NCBI GenBank assembly: GCA_963693315.1
Contig: OY856187.1
Coordinates: forward strand, 44,602,235-44,666,234
Origin: Diogma glabrata
Lineage: Eukaryota; Arthropoda; Insecta; Diptera; Cylindrotomidae
Length of the DNA stretch: 64,000 nucleotides
Direction of reading: 5' to 3'
The notes under the pieces are model-generated. The model saw nothing but the letters and a program-made list of their open reading frames with translations, ran no database searches and was not told the DNA's origin. This document shows, piece after piece, positions 1 to 9,707 of the stretch. A program made the translations under genes and the position numbers. How positions within the stretch are numbered: the first letter of the stretch is position 1; every line of letters starts with the position of its first letter.

Positions 1-714
1 GAATAACGCGTAAAACAAATTTTTTGATTTAGTATGCCGTTCAAATTATTCGGTTGTTTTTTATTTGTCAAAATATTAAAAACAAAAACAACACAAATTA
101 AAGACGATATTCCACTCAAACAAATTTGACCGGAAAGATTCACAAAATCGTTTTGTAAAAGTGCTAACAAAATGTTTTTGTGAATTTACCAAAAAATGTT
201 AAGCTTTACATAAAATTTTGTATAGTCTACTTGACTTTTTTAAATCTGAAAAAACATTTGTAAACTTACCAAGGTTATGTTGATTTTTTTAAATTTTAAA
301 TCGTATCTCACTTATCCATAACAAAATAAAATTCAATTGTACAAAATTTTGTAAAATTTTTTCAACAGAAAAATGACATTCTACAATTTTTATAGTTAAA
401 ATTAATACGAATATTATTATTATTAATACGAATACGAATATTAATTTACAAACACATTTTTTACAAAAAAAAACTCTGCTTTTGCAAATGCTTTTATAAA
501 CTTTCATAAATTGAAATTATGTATAACCAAAATTGGTGGTATTAAACAATTTCAGTTTCAATTTGGTTGTCTAAGTAAAAATTCGCAGATATTTTTTAAA
601 ATTGTGATTATTTAGTATGTAATGTCTATTCATGATAAATAGTGATAATGAAAATACATACATGATAAATTTACATATTCTTTGCACAGGTGAGAAATTT
701 TACATATTTCGATA
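1..714. other. AT-rich DNA, nothing recognised
   Basis: No open frame longer than about 70 codons, no repeat structure and no recognisable protein similarity were seen. The short frames here are expected by chance in such AT-rich DNA. Confidence 0.6.
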
Positions 715-718
715 TTAA

Positions 719-1350
719 CCTTCGCGTGAACGGATATTTTTAGCGACTGAAATGAACAATATCTACCCCGGTAGATATTACATATATCGTAAAATCAACA
801 AACGTAATTGTGTATTTATTTTACTTTTGTGTAAGCATACAATAAAAGCATATTTTTAAAAATAAAGTTACTTGTTTTTCACATTGACCCGTAAAAATTT
901 TCATATAAGACCAAAGGAAAAAAAGTATCTACCCGGGTAGATATTACATATAACTGCAAGACAACTTACATAATATCAACAAACGTATATAATAATATCA
1001 AACGTGTATTAATATCATAATATCATTTTGCTTTTGTGTAAGCATAGAATAAAAGCATATATTTAAAAATAAAGTTACTTGTTTTTCACATTGACCAGTA
1101 AAAATATTCATATAAAGCCCAAAGAAAAAATATCTACCAGGGTATATATTTTTTTCTTGCGTAAAAAAACCATAAAAATCCAAAATAAGTGTTAAAAGGA
1201 AGTCCAAAACATTTTTTCTCAGATTTTACGAAATCAATTTAAAAATTAGTCACAAAGCTGAACAGGCATGATGATTGGTTAAAAACTCATAAAGTTATTG
1301 AATTACAAAAACCGTGATATCTTCCCGGGTAGATACTGTTTACGTGAAGG
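719..1350. mobile_element. piggyBac-type MITE (TTAA target duplication)
   Basis: A 632-bp non-autonomous DNA transposon. The left end reads CCTTCGCGTGAACGGATAT and the right end, reverse-complemented, CCTTCACGTAAACAGTATCT, so the termini match at about 16 of 20 positions. Both ends abut TTAA (715-718 and 1351-1354), the target duplication of the piggyBac superfamily, whose TIRs commonly begin with CC. The interior is an imperfect direct repeat of about 170-190 bp (about 780-953 and 955-1150). Four copies of an 18-bp palindrome centred on CCCGGG sit at 760-777, 926-943, 1131-1148 and 1318-1335. No transposase is encoded, so it would depend on an element elsewhere. The superfamily call rests on TTAA plus the TIR start only. 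Confidence 0.72.
760..1335. repeat. Four copies of an 18-bp palindrome inside the MITE
   Basis: The word TATCTACCCGGGTAGATA is perfect at 926-943 and has one to three changes at 760-777, 1131-1148 and 1318-1335. The outer copies lie just inside the TIRs. A protein-binding site is a reasonable guess, not shown. Confidence 0.6.
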
Positions 1351-1354
1351 TTAA

Positions 1355-1556
1355 TAGGCCACTTACCGACTGCGGAGATATTGGAATTGACTCTTAGAGA
1401 TAATGGATGAACTGAATTGGATCAGATTTATAACATATTTCAAAACCTACTTAATCGGTGACGGCCAGCATAAAGTAAAAAGATATCACCACTTTTTCCC
1501 TTTTTTAGATGCTGAAATTGATTTTACAGTGCTACCTTAATTGGAAAGCTTAGACT
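1355..1556. other. Short spacer, nothing recognised
   Basis: Unassigned sequence between the MITE and the LTR element. Confidence 0.5.
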
Positions 1557-1561
1557 GTGAT

Positions 1562-1874
1562 TGTTGATACCTCAACAGATAAAAATATGTCAACCAACCC
1601 AGCGGAAATCAATAATGCATAATAATGCATAATAGTGCAAAATTGCATTATTATATTTAATTAATTTTCTTTATAATAACTTGATATAATTGTTGATTCA
1701 AAAATTGTCAAAAATTGCTTATTTAAAGAAAATGAATTACCATAAATAAATAAGAATTATTTTAACATTCAAACTTTAACGTTATTTTTCTTCATCATAC
1801 AAATCTTCCAGTAAAGCTAACTGTCCAGCCCCCACCAGTGAAAAGCGGGTTAGTTATTACTGAAGGATTGTACA
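1562..1874 (+). repeat. 5' LTR of BEL/Pao element
   Basis: 313 bp, starting TGTTGATACCTCAACAGATA and ending GATTGTACA. It pairs with 9402-9707. Differences include a short indel near 1695-1710 and a few substitutions. The promoter and polyadenylation signals should lie here, but I cannot place them. Confidence 0.93.
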
Positions 1875-1886
1875 TGGTCCTTCGAG
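1875..1886 (+). promoter_or_regulatory. Primer-binding site, tRNA-Tyr type
   Basis: Directly after the LTR comes TGGTCCTTCGAG, the complement of a tRNA 3' end CTCGAAGGACCA. A tRNA with acceptor strand CCTTCGA is tRNA-Tyr in animals. The match is by recall of the tRNA-Tyr acceptor stem; no tRNA database was searched. Confidence 0.75.
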
Positions 1887-1959
1887 TCTTCAAGTAAAAT
1901 AAAGTTAAAAGTGACCAGAGAGAACAACAGTCATTAAGATTAGTTAAACATAAACAACA

Positions 1960-2328
1960 ATGGATACAAAAGCTCTGTTCGACCAACAAGCAGAGACAGC
2001 TGAAAATCTTAAACAGCTGGTTACAAACTACAAGAAGGATGGGAAAGAAAGAAAAACATATGACTATTGCGAGAGAAAAAAACTTACAGTACAAAGGCTG
2101 TATCTGGAGTATCAACGGGTGGACGAAATACTAAGAACCACCAAAGGAGTTGATACGAAGCATCCTTACTTCAAGGAACATCGGCTGAAGGTTCACCAAT
2201 CATACGAATACATAATGGCTGAACTAAAACAACAACAATCAGTGCCAACAGTCGTAGTAACCAACAACCTAGATGAAGATCAGCAGAATGCCGGTGCCGT
2301 TAGTAATCCAGAAAACTCTTCCAGATAA
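1960..2328 (+). CDS. gag: BEL/Pao Gag, N-terminal part (frameshifted)
   Basis: A 122-codon frame opening with ATG 86 bp after the LTR, rich in K, E and Q and probably helical, as expected for the start of a BEL Gag. It ends by frameshift: from about 2273-2330 the Gag similarity continues in another frame (2273-3406). The overlap of about 55 bp has no obvious slippery site, so a small indel in this copy is more likely than programmed frameshifting. Confidence 0.75.
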   Translation: MDTKALFDQQAETAENLKQLVTNYKKDGKERKTYDYCERKKLTVQRLYLEYQRVDEILRTTKGVDTKHPYFKEHRLKVHQSYEYIMAELKQQQSVPTVVVTNNLDEDQQNAGAVSNPENSSR

Positions 2329-3406
2329 ACTACCAGCATCAACAACTTTTTCAAGTGGTTTATCAATAGGAACAAAAGATTTACCAGAATCATTATTAGC
2401 AAGAAAACAAGAGATAATGAACACACAACTTATTCGGAATTTAAGAGGAATTCGAGACGCTATTAATTTACAAAAACCAAAAGAACTTTTATCAATAAAA
2501 CAAAAACATATCGAATCTACCATGGAAAAACTTGAACTTATTCACCATGAAATAATTATGTCTCTAGAAAAGGAAGACAATGCAGGATATGTAAACCAAC
2601 AAGCTATCTACGAATCTATTACTGATGAAGCAGAAGAAACATTAACTCTTCTGCAGCAATACATTAGTAGAAATAAGGTAGATATAGAAATAAACGAATC
2701 GAAAATCGATATTAAGCTTCCACAAATCGATTTTCCTCGTTTTTATGGAGAATACAGCAAGTGGTCATCATTTTACGATCAGTTTAAAAGATTCATCCAT
2801 GAAAATCCTAAATTGACTACAACTTATAAGATGTCTTTACTAAAATCCTACGTAGGTGGTGATGCAGCCAAAATTATAAGTCATTTGGAAACAACTGAGC
2901 AAAACTACAACACAGCTTGGGAAATTCTGGTAGCGAGATATAACAACAAAAGGTTACTGATAACAAAATACGTAAACACAATTTTATCTCTACCAGTTAT
3001 TAACACAGAATCGGCTGCAGCTATCAGAAATCTGCATGATACATTAAGAGAATGTTTACATGCAATAAACAACTTTGGAACAGATACTAGTTCTTGGAAT
3101 GCAATTATCATTCCAATAATCACCAAAAAAATGGATTCCGAAACTCTTAGATTATATGAAATAACACTCGCTAATCCTAGAGAAATTCAAACATTGGACG
3201 AATTTCTGAAATTTCTAGAGGGACGATTTCAATCACTTGAAGCTATCTCCAACTCTAGAATAGCATCAAAAAGTATCATCCAAAGCAGCAACAACCGCAA
3301 CATTGGTTATTCAAACGCTTCAAATAATAATAGCAATTCATCGACTAACAGTAAAGTAAAAGGGTTTCATGCCGTAAATTCAAACGTCAACAATTGCCAA
3401 CAATGA
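2273..3406 (+). CDS. gag: BEL/Pao Gag, main part (DUF1759-like)
   Basis: A 377-codon frame whose middle (about residues 145-320) matches the Pao-type Gag domain. It contains IDFPRFYGEYSKWSSFYDQF, then YNTAWEILVARYNNKR and a C-terminal LDEFLKFLEGRFQSLE. The apparent ATG at 2273 is unlikely to be the true start, because the frame is the continuation of the 1960 ORF after a frameshift. An S/N-rich tail leads to the first zinc knuckle. A TGA at 3404-3406 falls where the second cysteine of that knuckle would be expected, breaking nucleic-acid binding as well as the reading frame. Confidence 0.9.
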   Translation: MKISRMPVPLVIQKTLPDKLPASTTFSSGLSIGTKDLPESLLARKQEIMNTQLIRNLRGIRDAINLQKPKELLSIKQKHIESTMEKLELIHHEIIMSLEKEDNAGYVNQQAIYESITDEAEETLTLLQQYISRNKVDIEINESKIDIKLPQIDFPRFYGEYSKWSSFYDQFKRFIHENPKLTTTYKMSLLKSYVGGDAAKIISHLETTEQNYNTAWEILVARYNNKRLLITKYVNTILSLPVINTESAAAIRNLHDTLRECLHAINNFGTDTSSWNAIIIPIITKKMDSETLRLYEITLANPREIQTLDEFLKFLEGRFQSLEAISNSRIASKSIIQSSNNRNIGYSNASNNNSNSSTNSKVKGFHAVNSNVNNCQQ

Positions 3407-4291
3407 AGTGGAAGTCACCATATTGGGCAATGTGCAGCTTTTAATAAACTATCAACAATTGAAAGAACACAGCTGGTGAATTTATTGAAATTATGCAGAA
3501 AATGTCTTACCGTGCACCAAAATAACGGCTACTGTAAATCTGCAATAAAATGTACAAAATGCATGGGAAATCATCACATACTTCTACATACAGATAAATC
3601 ACAAAATGATATAAAGTCATCCAATTACCAAGCCGTTAGTGCATCTAACTTAAAAACGTTTATGTCACTTCGTCAGAATGAACAACAATCCGGTACGCTA
3701 CTTGGAACGGCACTTGTTCAAGTTTGTAATCAAAATAATATTCAACCCAAATATCTTCGAGTATTAATAGATCCTGGGTCTCAAGCAACGTTTATAACAA
3801 CAAAGGCGGCAAATGAATTGAAGATACAAGGACACCAAACGTTTGTTGAAGTAACTGGAGTTGCGGGAGCTAATGCTGGAATTGTACGAAAATCTGTGAA
3901 TCTAGAACTACAACCTAGATTCCCATCTGCATTTAAGATGAAAATTAACCCTTTGGTTCTTGATGTTCTCACTACCATCCTTCCAGAACAACATATAGAT
4001 GATAGAGAGTGGAATCATTTAAGCAATCTTATGTGGGCTGACCCAACTTATTACAAACCAGGTCCTATCGATGTGCTGTTAGGGGCAAATCATTACTCGG
4101 AAATCATACTAGATGGCATAATTAAAGGTAATACATCAGAACCGATGGCTCAACAAACAGAATTTGGTTGGATAGTATCAGGAAGGTATGGCAGCTCTAA
4201 CCAAGGCCAAATCAAATCAATGGTTACTTCTATAGAAATAGACAACCAATTAAAGAAATTCTGGGAGATCGAAGAAGTGGTACCCAAATGA
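3407..4291 (+). CDS. pro: BEL/Pao zinc knuckles and aspartic protease (DUF1758-like), broken
   Basis: The same frame continues after the stop, with the first ATG-like start near 3476. First come the rest of the Gag knuckles (cysteine-rich, about 3440-3590, with motifs such as CRKCLTVH and CTKCMGNHH). A retropepsin-like domain follows. Its active-site triplet, normally D-S/T-G, reads D-P-G at 3770-3778 in the context LIDPGSQATFI. A serine-to-proline change there would be expected to disable the protease. The C-terminal half, with LLGANHYSEIILDG and TEFGWIVSG, is typical of BEL proteases. The frame ends at TGA 4289-4291. Confidence 0.88.
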   Translation, partial: SGSHHIGQCAAFNKLSTIERTQLVNLLKLCRKCLTVHQNNGYCKSAIKCTKCMGNHHILLHTDKSQNDIKSSNYQAVSASNLKTFMSLRQNEQQSGTLLGTALVQVCNQNNIQPKYLRVLIDPGSQATFITTKAANELKIQGHQTFVEVTGVAGANAGIVRKSVNLELQPRFPSAFKMKINPLVLDVLTTILPEQHIDDREWNHLSNLMWADPTYYKPGPIDVLLGANHYSEIILDGIIKGNTSEPMAQQTEFGWIVSGRYGSSNQGQIKSMVTSIEIDNQLKKFWEIEEVVPK

Positions 4292-4927
4292 ACTCTTACA
4301 ACAGAAGAACAAAAATGTGAAGAACATTATAAATCAACACATAACTTAGGACTGGATAGTCGATACATCGTTCGTATTCCGTTTAAAGAAGATTACAAAC
4401 CTTTGGGAGCATCTATCAACAGAGCCTTTGCACGACTTCTACAGCTAGAGAAACGATTCGAATTGTGTTCAGAATTTAAAAGATCTTACAAGGATTGCAT
4501 GCAAGAATACATTCAGCTAGGACACATGCAACCAGTTACATCCAACAACAACGGATCGTATTATATTTCTCATCATGCTGTTATTAAAGAAAACAGCTCA
4601 ACAACAAAATTACGAGTTGTTTTTGATGCCTCTGCTAAAACTACCAACGGTGTCAGCCATAATGACAACCAAATGACTGAGCCGACAATCCAACAAGATT
4701 TATTATCTATACTATTGAGATGGCGTAAACATAAATACGTGTATGGTGCCGATATTGAAAAAATGTATCGACAAATTAAAATTCATGAAGATGATCAGCA
4801 TTTCCAGAGATTATTGTGGCGCAATTCACCTACAGAAAAGGTTCAAGAATACCAACTTACGACAGTTACGTTTGGAACAACCTCTGCACCATACTTAGCC
4901 ATCCGAACACTTCAACAGATTGCATAA
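4292..4927 (+). CDS. pol: BEL/Pao reverse transcriptase, N-terminal half
   Basis: Open in the same frame after the stop at 4289 (longest start-to-stop piece 4403-4927). It covers the RT fingers and first palm motifs. LRVVFDASAK and VYGADIEKMYRQIKIHEDDQ carry the first catalytic aspartate, and QYQL-like and TFGTTSAPYLAIRTLQ segments follow. These match the BEL/Pao RT. A TAA at 4925-4927 cuts it just before the second catalytic motif. Confidence 0.9.
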   Translation, partial: TLTTEEQKCEEHYKSTHNLGLDSRYIVRIPFKEDYKPLGASINRAFARLLQLEKRFELCSEFKRSYKDCMQEYIQLGHMQPVTSNNNGSYYISHHAVIKENSSTTKLRVVFDASAKTTNGVSHNDNQMTEPTIQQDLLSILLRWRKHKYVYGADIEKMYRQIKIHEDDQHFQRLLWRNSPTEKVQEYQLTTVTFGTTSAPYLAIRTLQQIA

Positions 4928-6412
4928 GATAACGAATTTAGATATCCATTAGCTTCGGAAATCATTCTCAATGATTTTTATGTTGATGATCTACTCTCTA
5001 GTAACGAAACAATCGAAGAAGCGCTTATAACTCAACAGCAGCTTCTTGATTCTTTAAGCAGTGGCGGATTTAACCTGAGGAAATGGTTTGGAAATCACCC
5101 TAGTATTTTATCAAACATACCAATTGAGTTTCAAGAAACAAAATCATATCAGATAAAACTCGATGATACAATAAAAACGCTTGGAATAAGTTGGAACCCA
5201 ACAACAGATACTTTTGAATTCAAGGTAACGATTCCGGATACAGAAATTATTACAACTAAACGAAAATTTCTTTCGGAAGCATCAAAACTGTTTGATCCTC
5301 TTGGATGGCTTTCTCCTACAATCATTCAAGCCAAAATACTCCTCCAACAACTATGGTTGACTGGTGTTAGTTGGGATCAACCACTGCCAGATAATGTAAA
5401 TTCTAAATGGATTCTTTACAAACAGACATTACCTGCGCTAGAAAAACTGAAAATTCCGAGATGGGTCAATAACTTAAAATGTAATACACCTGAGTTACAT
5501 GGTTTCTGTGATGCGTCAGAACTTGCATACGCAGCAGCAGTATATTTTTCAACCAAAGATGAGAAGGGATTAAAAACAGTCACCTTACTAACAGCTAAGA
5601 CTAAGGTGGCGCCAATAAAAACAAAAATCACTCTTCCTAAATTAGAACTATGTGGAGCGTTGCTATTAGCCAAATTGTTACGAAATGTAGAACAAGCAAT
5701 GCAAATTTCAAACATAAAAACATATGCATGGAGTGATTCCACGATTGCATTAGCCTGGATAAGAGGTAGTCCAATGAGATGGAAAACTTTCGTTGCCAAT
5801 CGAGTAACTGAAATACAACAACTTACTGATGCTTCACAATGGAACCACGTTAAAACAGAAGACAACCCAGCAGATTGTGCTACTAGAGGAATTGATCCAG
5901 ATAAATTAAGTGAACATCATTTATGGTGGAACGGACCAAATTGGTTAAAGGAAAATCAAGAAAAATGGCCAAAATTAACAACTGAATTAAAAATTGAAGA
6001 TATTCCAGATACAAAAAGAACTGTGCTAACTACGATGATGACAACTGATCCATATAGTCTTCTTTGTACAAGATACTCTAAATTAATAAAACTACGAGTT
6101 ATAGCATACTGTCAGCGATTTGTAAACCGACTTAGAAAAAAACAGTATCCGACGTCTCTAACCCTAACAACGATAGAGATGGAGGAAGCTTTGCAGCGGA
6201 TCGTAATAACAGTCCAATCTAAAAACTTTCATAAAGAAATATCACAACTAAAAACTAAAACGCATATCTCAAGTAAGAGTAAAATTCTTTCTTTGAGTCC
6301 GTTTCTAGACCAACAAGGTATACTACGGGTAGGAGGTAGATTACAAAATTCAACACTTTCATTTAACGAAAAACATCCGATTATTTTACCCAAAAAACAT
6401 CCAGTAACCTAG
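4928..6412 (+). CDS. pol: BEL/Pao RT C-terminal half and RNase H
   Basis: Same frame continued (longest start-to-stop piece 5357-6412). The catalytic FYVDDLL motif is intact, with YVDD at 4979-4990. SGGFNLRKWFGN and the RT thumb follow. RNase H begins near 5500 with LHGFCDASELAYAAAVYF (first acidic residue). TLPKLELCGALLLAKLL carries the glutamate, YAWSDSTIALAWIRG the next aspartate, and EDNPADCATRG the last. The start of the integrase zinc region (LRVGGRL, HPIILPKKHPV) lies before the TAG at 6410-6412. Confidence 0.9.
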   Translation, partial: DNEFRYPLASEIILNDFYVDDLLSSNETIEEALITQQQLLDSLSSGGFNLRKWFGNHPSILSNIPIEFQETKSYQIKLDDTIKTLGISWNPTTDTFEFKVTIPDTEIITTKRKFLSEASKLFDPLGWLSPTIIQAKILLQQLWLTGVSWDQPLPDNVNSKWILYKQTLPALEKLKIPRWVNNLKCNTPELHGFCDASELAYAAAVYFSTKDEKGLKTVTLLTAKTKVAPIKTKITLPKLELCGALLLAKLLRNVEQAMQISNIKTYAWSDSTIALAWIRGSPMRWKTFVANRVTEIQQLTDASQWNHVKTEDNPADCATRGIDPDKLSEHHLWWNGPNWLKENQEKWPKLTTELKIEDIPDTKRTVLTTMMTTDPYSLLCTRYSKLIKLRVIAYCQRFVNRLRKKQYPTSLTLTTIEMEEALQRIVITVQSKNFHKEISQLKTKTHISSKSKILSLSPFLDQQGILRVGGRLQNSTLSFNEKHPIILPKKHPVT

Positions 6413-9376
6413 CTAATAATAACGAATGCTCATTTAACAACTTTGCATGGAGGAGCGCAGCTAACGTTATCTTACATCCGAAAGCGTTTTTGGATTATTA
6501 ATGCAAAAAGCTGTGTTCAGAATTCAATTCATAAATGCGTAAAATGCCACAGATTCAAAGCTAAGGCCAATCAGCAAATAATGGGTAATCTACCATCATC
6601 AAGAATTGTTCCTTCTCGACCATTTTTAAAAACAGGAGTAGATTATGCGGGGCCTCTTAACATTCGAACAACAAAAGGAAGAGGACATAAATCATACAAA
6701 GGCTACATGGCACTTTTTGTGTGTATGGCTACAAAGGCAGTCCATATTGAAGTCGTAAATGATCTTACATCACAAGGATTCATTGCAGCATACAAGAGAT
6801 TTACATCACGGCGTGGACTATGCACTGATATTTACAGTGACAATGGCACAAATTTCGTTGGCGCCAGTGCTGAGCTCAACAAAAGAAAAAAATTAACTAT
6901 GCAACAACTTAATCCTGAATTTGAAGAGCTTCTCTCCAAAGACAACACTACTTGGCATTTTATACCACCTCGTGCCGCACATTTTGGTGGTCTATGGGAA
7001 GCAGGAGTCAAATCAATGAAGTATCATTTAAAAAGAGTGATAGGGGAAACAACATTAACCTTTGAAGAATTAACAACGTTACTCACTCAAATAGAAGCGT
7101 GCATGAATTCACGACCATTATCACCGTTGACATCTGATCCAAGTGATCTATCAGTTTTAACGCCTGGACATTTTTTGATTGGCGATTCCTTAATTTCACC
7201 GCCAGATCCAAATATAGGAGTATCTAACCTAAATGGTCTTAAGCGATGGAGATTGGTTGAAGCAATGAAACAGCATTTTTGGAAGAAATGGTCCAAGGAC
7301 TATTTATCAACTCTGCAACAAAGGTCTAAATGGAATAAAACTGAAACTAACTTAAATATCGGGGAATTAGTTTTGGTAATAGATGATCAACTGCCACCAA
7401 CAAAATGGATGACGGCCAGAGTAGTAGAAGTACATCCAGGACTAGATAACAAGGTGCGAGTGATGACAATTTGTGGCCCGGGGAAGGTCATTCTGAAAAG
7501 GCCTATACCTAAATTATCACGCCTACCTATTGAAAAAGTAGAAATTAATGATGATACAAATCTACAACAAAAAGGAAACAACGAAAAGAAGTCTGAAGAG
7601 CACAAAACTACCACCAATACTAGATGTACAAGAAGGAACACGGCACCATGCAAAATAAGCAGTAACCACTATATGTTTACAAAGTTTGTGATATTTGCAA
7701 TCCTTTGTCCTGGTCAAGCAGCAAACATAAGTTTCGTAAATAATCAGTGTGAGGTTCACAAACTGAACAACCAACCAGGAATTATCTTTGGAAAATTAGG
7801 TAAAATGTGGTTCACCAACAATAATTGGAACATAATTGTCTATTTAAATTTGTCAACCTACGAGCAAGAACTAAATATTTTTCACCGCTGTTTGGAAAAA
7901 ATAAGCCAAATATGCAAGCAAACCAATATTTCAAATTGTAATCAAACATATCAACAGATTGATCACATGCTAACGGAAATAGTACAGCACGACCAGTTGA
8001 TCAGACATCCAACTCATCATCGAGAAAAAAGAGGTTTAATCAATGTCATTGGTCGAATAGAACATGAATTATTTGGAGTAATGGATGATCGGGATGCTAA
8101 TCACTACAAACAACAAATAAAACTACTTCAAATGAATGAAAATCACTTACTCCAGCTGCAGAAAAATCCAACATCAATTGCGGAATCCACCTTGAACATA
8201 TTAAAAAGACAAGAGGCTGATATAAACAACCATTGGTTACAATTCAAAGAGCAATCTCAATTAGTTTTGCAAGGAATAAATCATGAAACAACATTTATCA
8301 AAATGTCTTTATACACAACGCTTCTAATGTTTAATTTCCGAAATAGGCAAACAACACTTATACAAGTGTTGACAAACACACATTCCATAATGGCAAAAAC
8401 TTCTATCTTAACAACAGAACAATTGCAGAAAGAACTATCATATATTAATGAAAATATACCAAAGGGACAACAAATACCATGGCCAAACGGAAAACACAAC
8501 ATTCTTCACATGTATCGTGTGTTATCAGTCACAGCAAGAACAATTGAAAATCTGCTAATTGTCAACTTCAATCTTCCATTATCAGACAACATGCTCCATA
8601 ATATGTACAAACTCACCGCTTTTCCAATGAATACATTTAATGAATCTAAAGCAATTGTACCAAAAGGAGAGATTCTCATCACAGGCTTACACATGGACCA
8701 ATACTATTTTATGTCAACCACGGATTTGGATAAGTGCTTTGCAGCAAGCTCAGAAGAGTTTTTATGTAAGCAAACACATCCAATTCATACAACTGATCCT
8801 ACAAAATCGTGTGAACTATCAATACTCTACTGGAACAAAATCAACAAATACTGTAACGTTCAAAAAGCAAAACCTGTTGATAGTTGGTACCAATTAAAGA
8901 ACAACACTTGGTTGTTTGCATTAAGCAATGAAACCAATCTTCGGATCATATGCAAAGAAGAACAATTTATGATCCATCTAAACGGAAGCGGAAAACTTAT
9001 ACTGAAACCAAGGTGCGTGGCAAAGAGTGAAAAAATATTGTTACAATCCCAGGGATCATACAACAGTACCATCTACTCAGTAATTTTGAATCAAATGGAT
9101 TTTGATGATGAAGTCGGGTTTAACAACTTTAGTCAACTTTTGAATTACTCCGTCAATAACAGTATTCTTCAAGAAGTGAAAATCGCAGAAAATTCTATTA
9201 ATACAGTAAAATATCAAGAAACCTTACCTTTCTTGCAAAGGCCATCAGTTCATGATGTTCATCATTATTTTATTTTGTATGGACTAATTGTGTCCATTGC
9301 AATTATTATAATTATCAAATATCGATGCAGTAAAGAGGTTAATGGAATTCCTGCAGCCCAGCAACTAGAAGTATAA
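6413..9376 (+). CDS. pol-env: BEL/Pao integrase fused to envelope-like domain
   Basis: The longest intact frame of the element (977 codons from the ATG-like start at 6443). Integrase comes first. An HHCC zinc motif has its histidines in AHLTTLHGG (the first lies just upstream of 6443) and its cysteines in CVKCHRF. The D,D,E core is complete, with aspartates at 6641-6643 and 6839-6841 and glutamate at 6998-7000. A DUF5641-like C-terminal domain ends near 7530. From 7673 the same frame reads into an envelope-like region. This has a signal-peptide-like hydrophobic run, a furin-type REKR site at 8021-8032 followed by a glycine-rich hydrophobic stretch, many N-glycosylation sites, and a C-terminal membrane segment near 9265-9330. 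There is no stop between integrase and env. Confidence 0.9.
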   Translation, partial: LIITNAHLTTLHGGAQLTLSYIRKRFWIINAKSCVQNSIHKCVKCHRFKAKANQQIMGNLPSSRIVPSRPFLKTGVDYAGPLNIRTTKGRGHKSYKGYMALFVCMATKAVHIEVVNDLTSQGFIAAYKRFTSRRGLCTDIYSDNGTNFVGASAELNKRKKLTMQQLNPEFEELLSKDNTTWHFIPPRAAHFGGLWEAGVKSMKYHLKRVIGETTLTFEELTTLLTQIEACMNSRPLSPLTSDPSDLSVLTPGHFLIGDSLISPPDPNIGVSNLNGLKRWRLVEAMKQHFWKKWSKDYLSTLQQRSKWNKTETNLNIGELVLVIDDQLPPTKWMTARVVEVHPGLDNKVRVMTICGPGKVILKRPIPKLSRLPIEKVEINDDTNLQQKGNNEKKSEEHKTTTNTRCTRRNTAPCKISSNHYMFTKFVIFAILCPGQAANISFVNNQCEVHKLNNQPGIIFGKLGKMWFTNNNWNIIVYLNLSTYEQELNIFHRCLEKISQICKQTNISNCNQTYQQIDHMLTEIVQHDQLIRHPTHHREKRGLINVIGRIEHELFGVMDDRDANHYKQQIKLLQMNENHLLQLQKNPTSIAESTLNILKRQEADINNHWLQFKEQSQLVLQGINHETTFIKMSLYTTLLMFNFRNRQTTLIQVLTNTHSIMAKTSILTTEQLQKELSYINENIPKGQQIPWPNGKHNILHMYRVLSVTARTIENLLIVNFNLPLSDNMLHNMYKLTAFPMNTFNESKAIVPKGEILITGLHMDQYYFMSTTDLDKCFAASSEEFLCKQTHPIHTTDPTKSCELSILYWNKINKYCNVQKAKPVDSWYQLKNNTWLFALSNETNLRIICKEEQFMIHLNGSGKLILKPRCVAKSEKILLQSQGSYNSTIYSVILNQMDFDDEVGFNNFSQLLNYSVNNSILQEVKIAENSINTVKYQETLPFLQRPSVHDVHHYFILYGLIVSIAIIIIIKYRCSKEVNGIPAAQQLEV
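7673..9376 (+). other. env: Envelope-fusion-protein-like domain (in frame with integrase)
   Basis: About 567 codons from the in-frame ATG at 7673. Class features visible: hydrophobic N-terminal run, R-X-K-R cleavage site at 8021-8032, fusion-peptide-like segment directly after it, heptad-like Q/L/N region, scattered cysteines and NX(S/T) sites, and one C-terminal transmembrane segment followed by a short basic tail. This layout matches the baculovirus F-like envelopes of insect errantiviruses and some BEL elements such as Drosophila roo. Whether it is made from a spliced mRNA, as in errantiviruses, cannot be told; no splice acceptor was mapped. Its own frame is uninterrupted. Confidence 0.78.
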
Positions 9377-9401
9377 CAGTATACAGCTAGGCCCCGGAGT
9401 A

Positions 9402-9707
9402 TGTTGATACCTCAACAGATAAAAATATATCAACCAACCCAGCGGAAATCAATAATGCATAATAATGCATAATAGTGCAAAATTTCATTATTATATTTAA
9501 TTAATTTTCTTTATAATAACTTGATATAATTGTTAACGCAGCAAAAATTGCTTATTTAAAGAAAATGAATTACCATAAATAAATAAGAATTATTTTAACA
9601 TTAAAACTATAACGTTATTTTTCTTCATCATACAAATCTTCCAGTAAAGCTAACTGTCCAGCCCCCACCAGTGAAAAGCGGGTTAGTTATTACTGAAGGA
9701 TTGTACA
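9402..9707 (+). repeat. 3' LTR of BEL/Pao element
   Basis: 306 bp, TG...CA, followed by the GTGAT duplication. It is preceded by the weak purine run CGGAGTA (about 9395-9401), the likely polypurine tract, which looks poor in this copy. Confidence 0.93.

Noticed and set aside
2273..2328. Programmed frameshift between Gag halves
   Set aside because: No slippery heptamer or downstream structure was seen in the overlap, and the copy carries other lesions, so a simple indel is more likely.
5416..5865. 149-codon minus-strand frame
   Set aside because: It is antisense to the BEL RNase H region.
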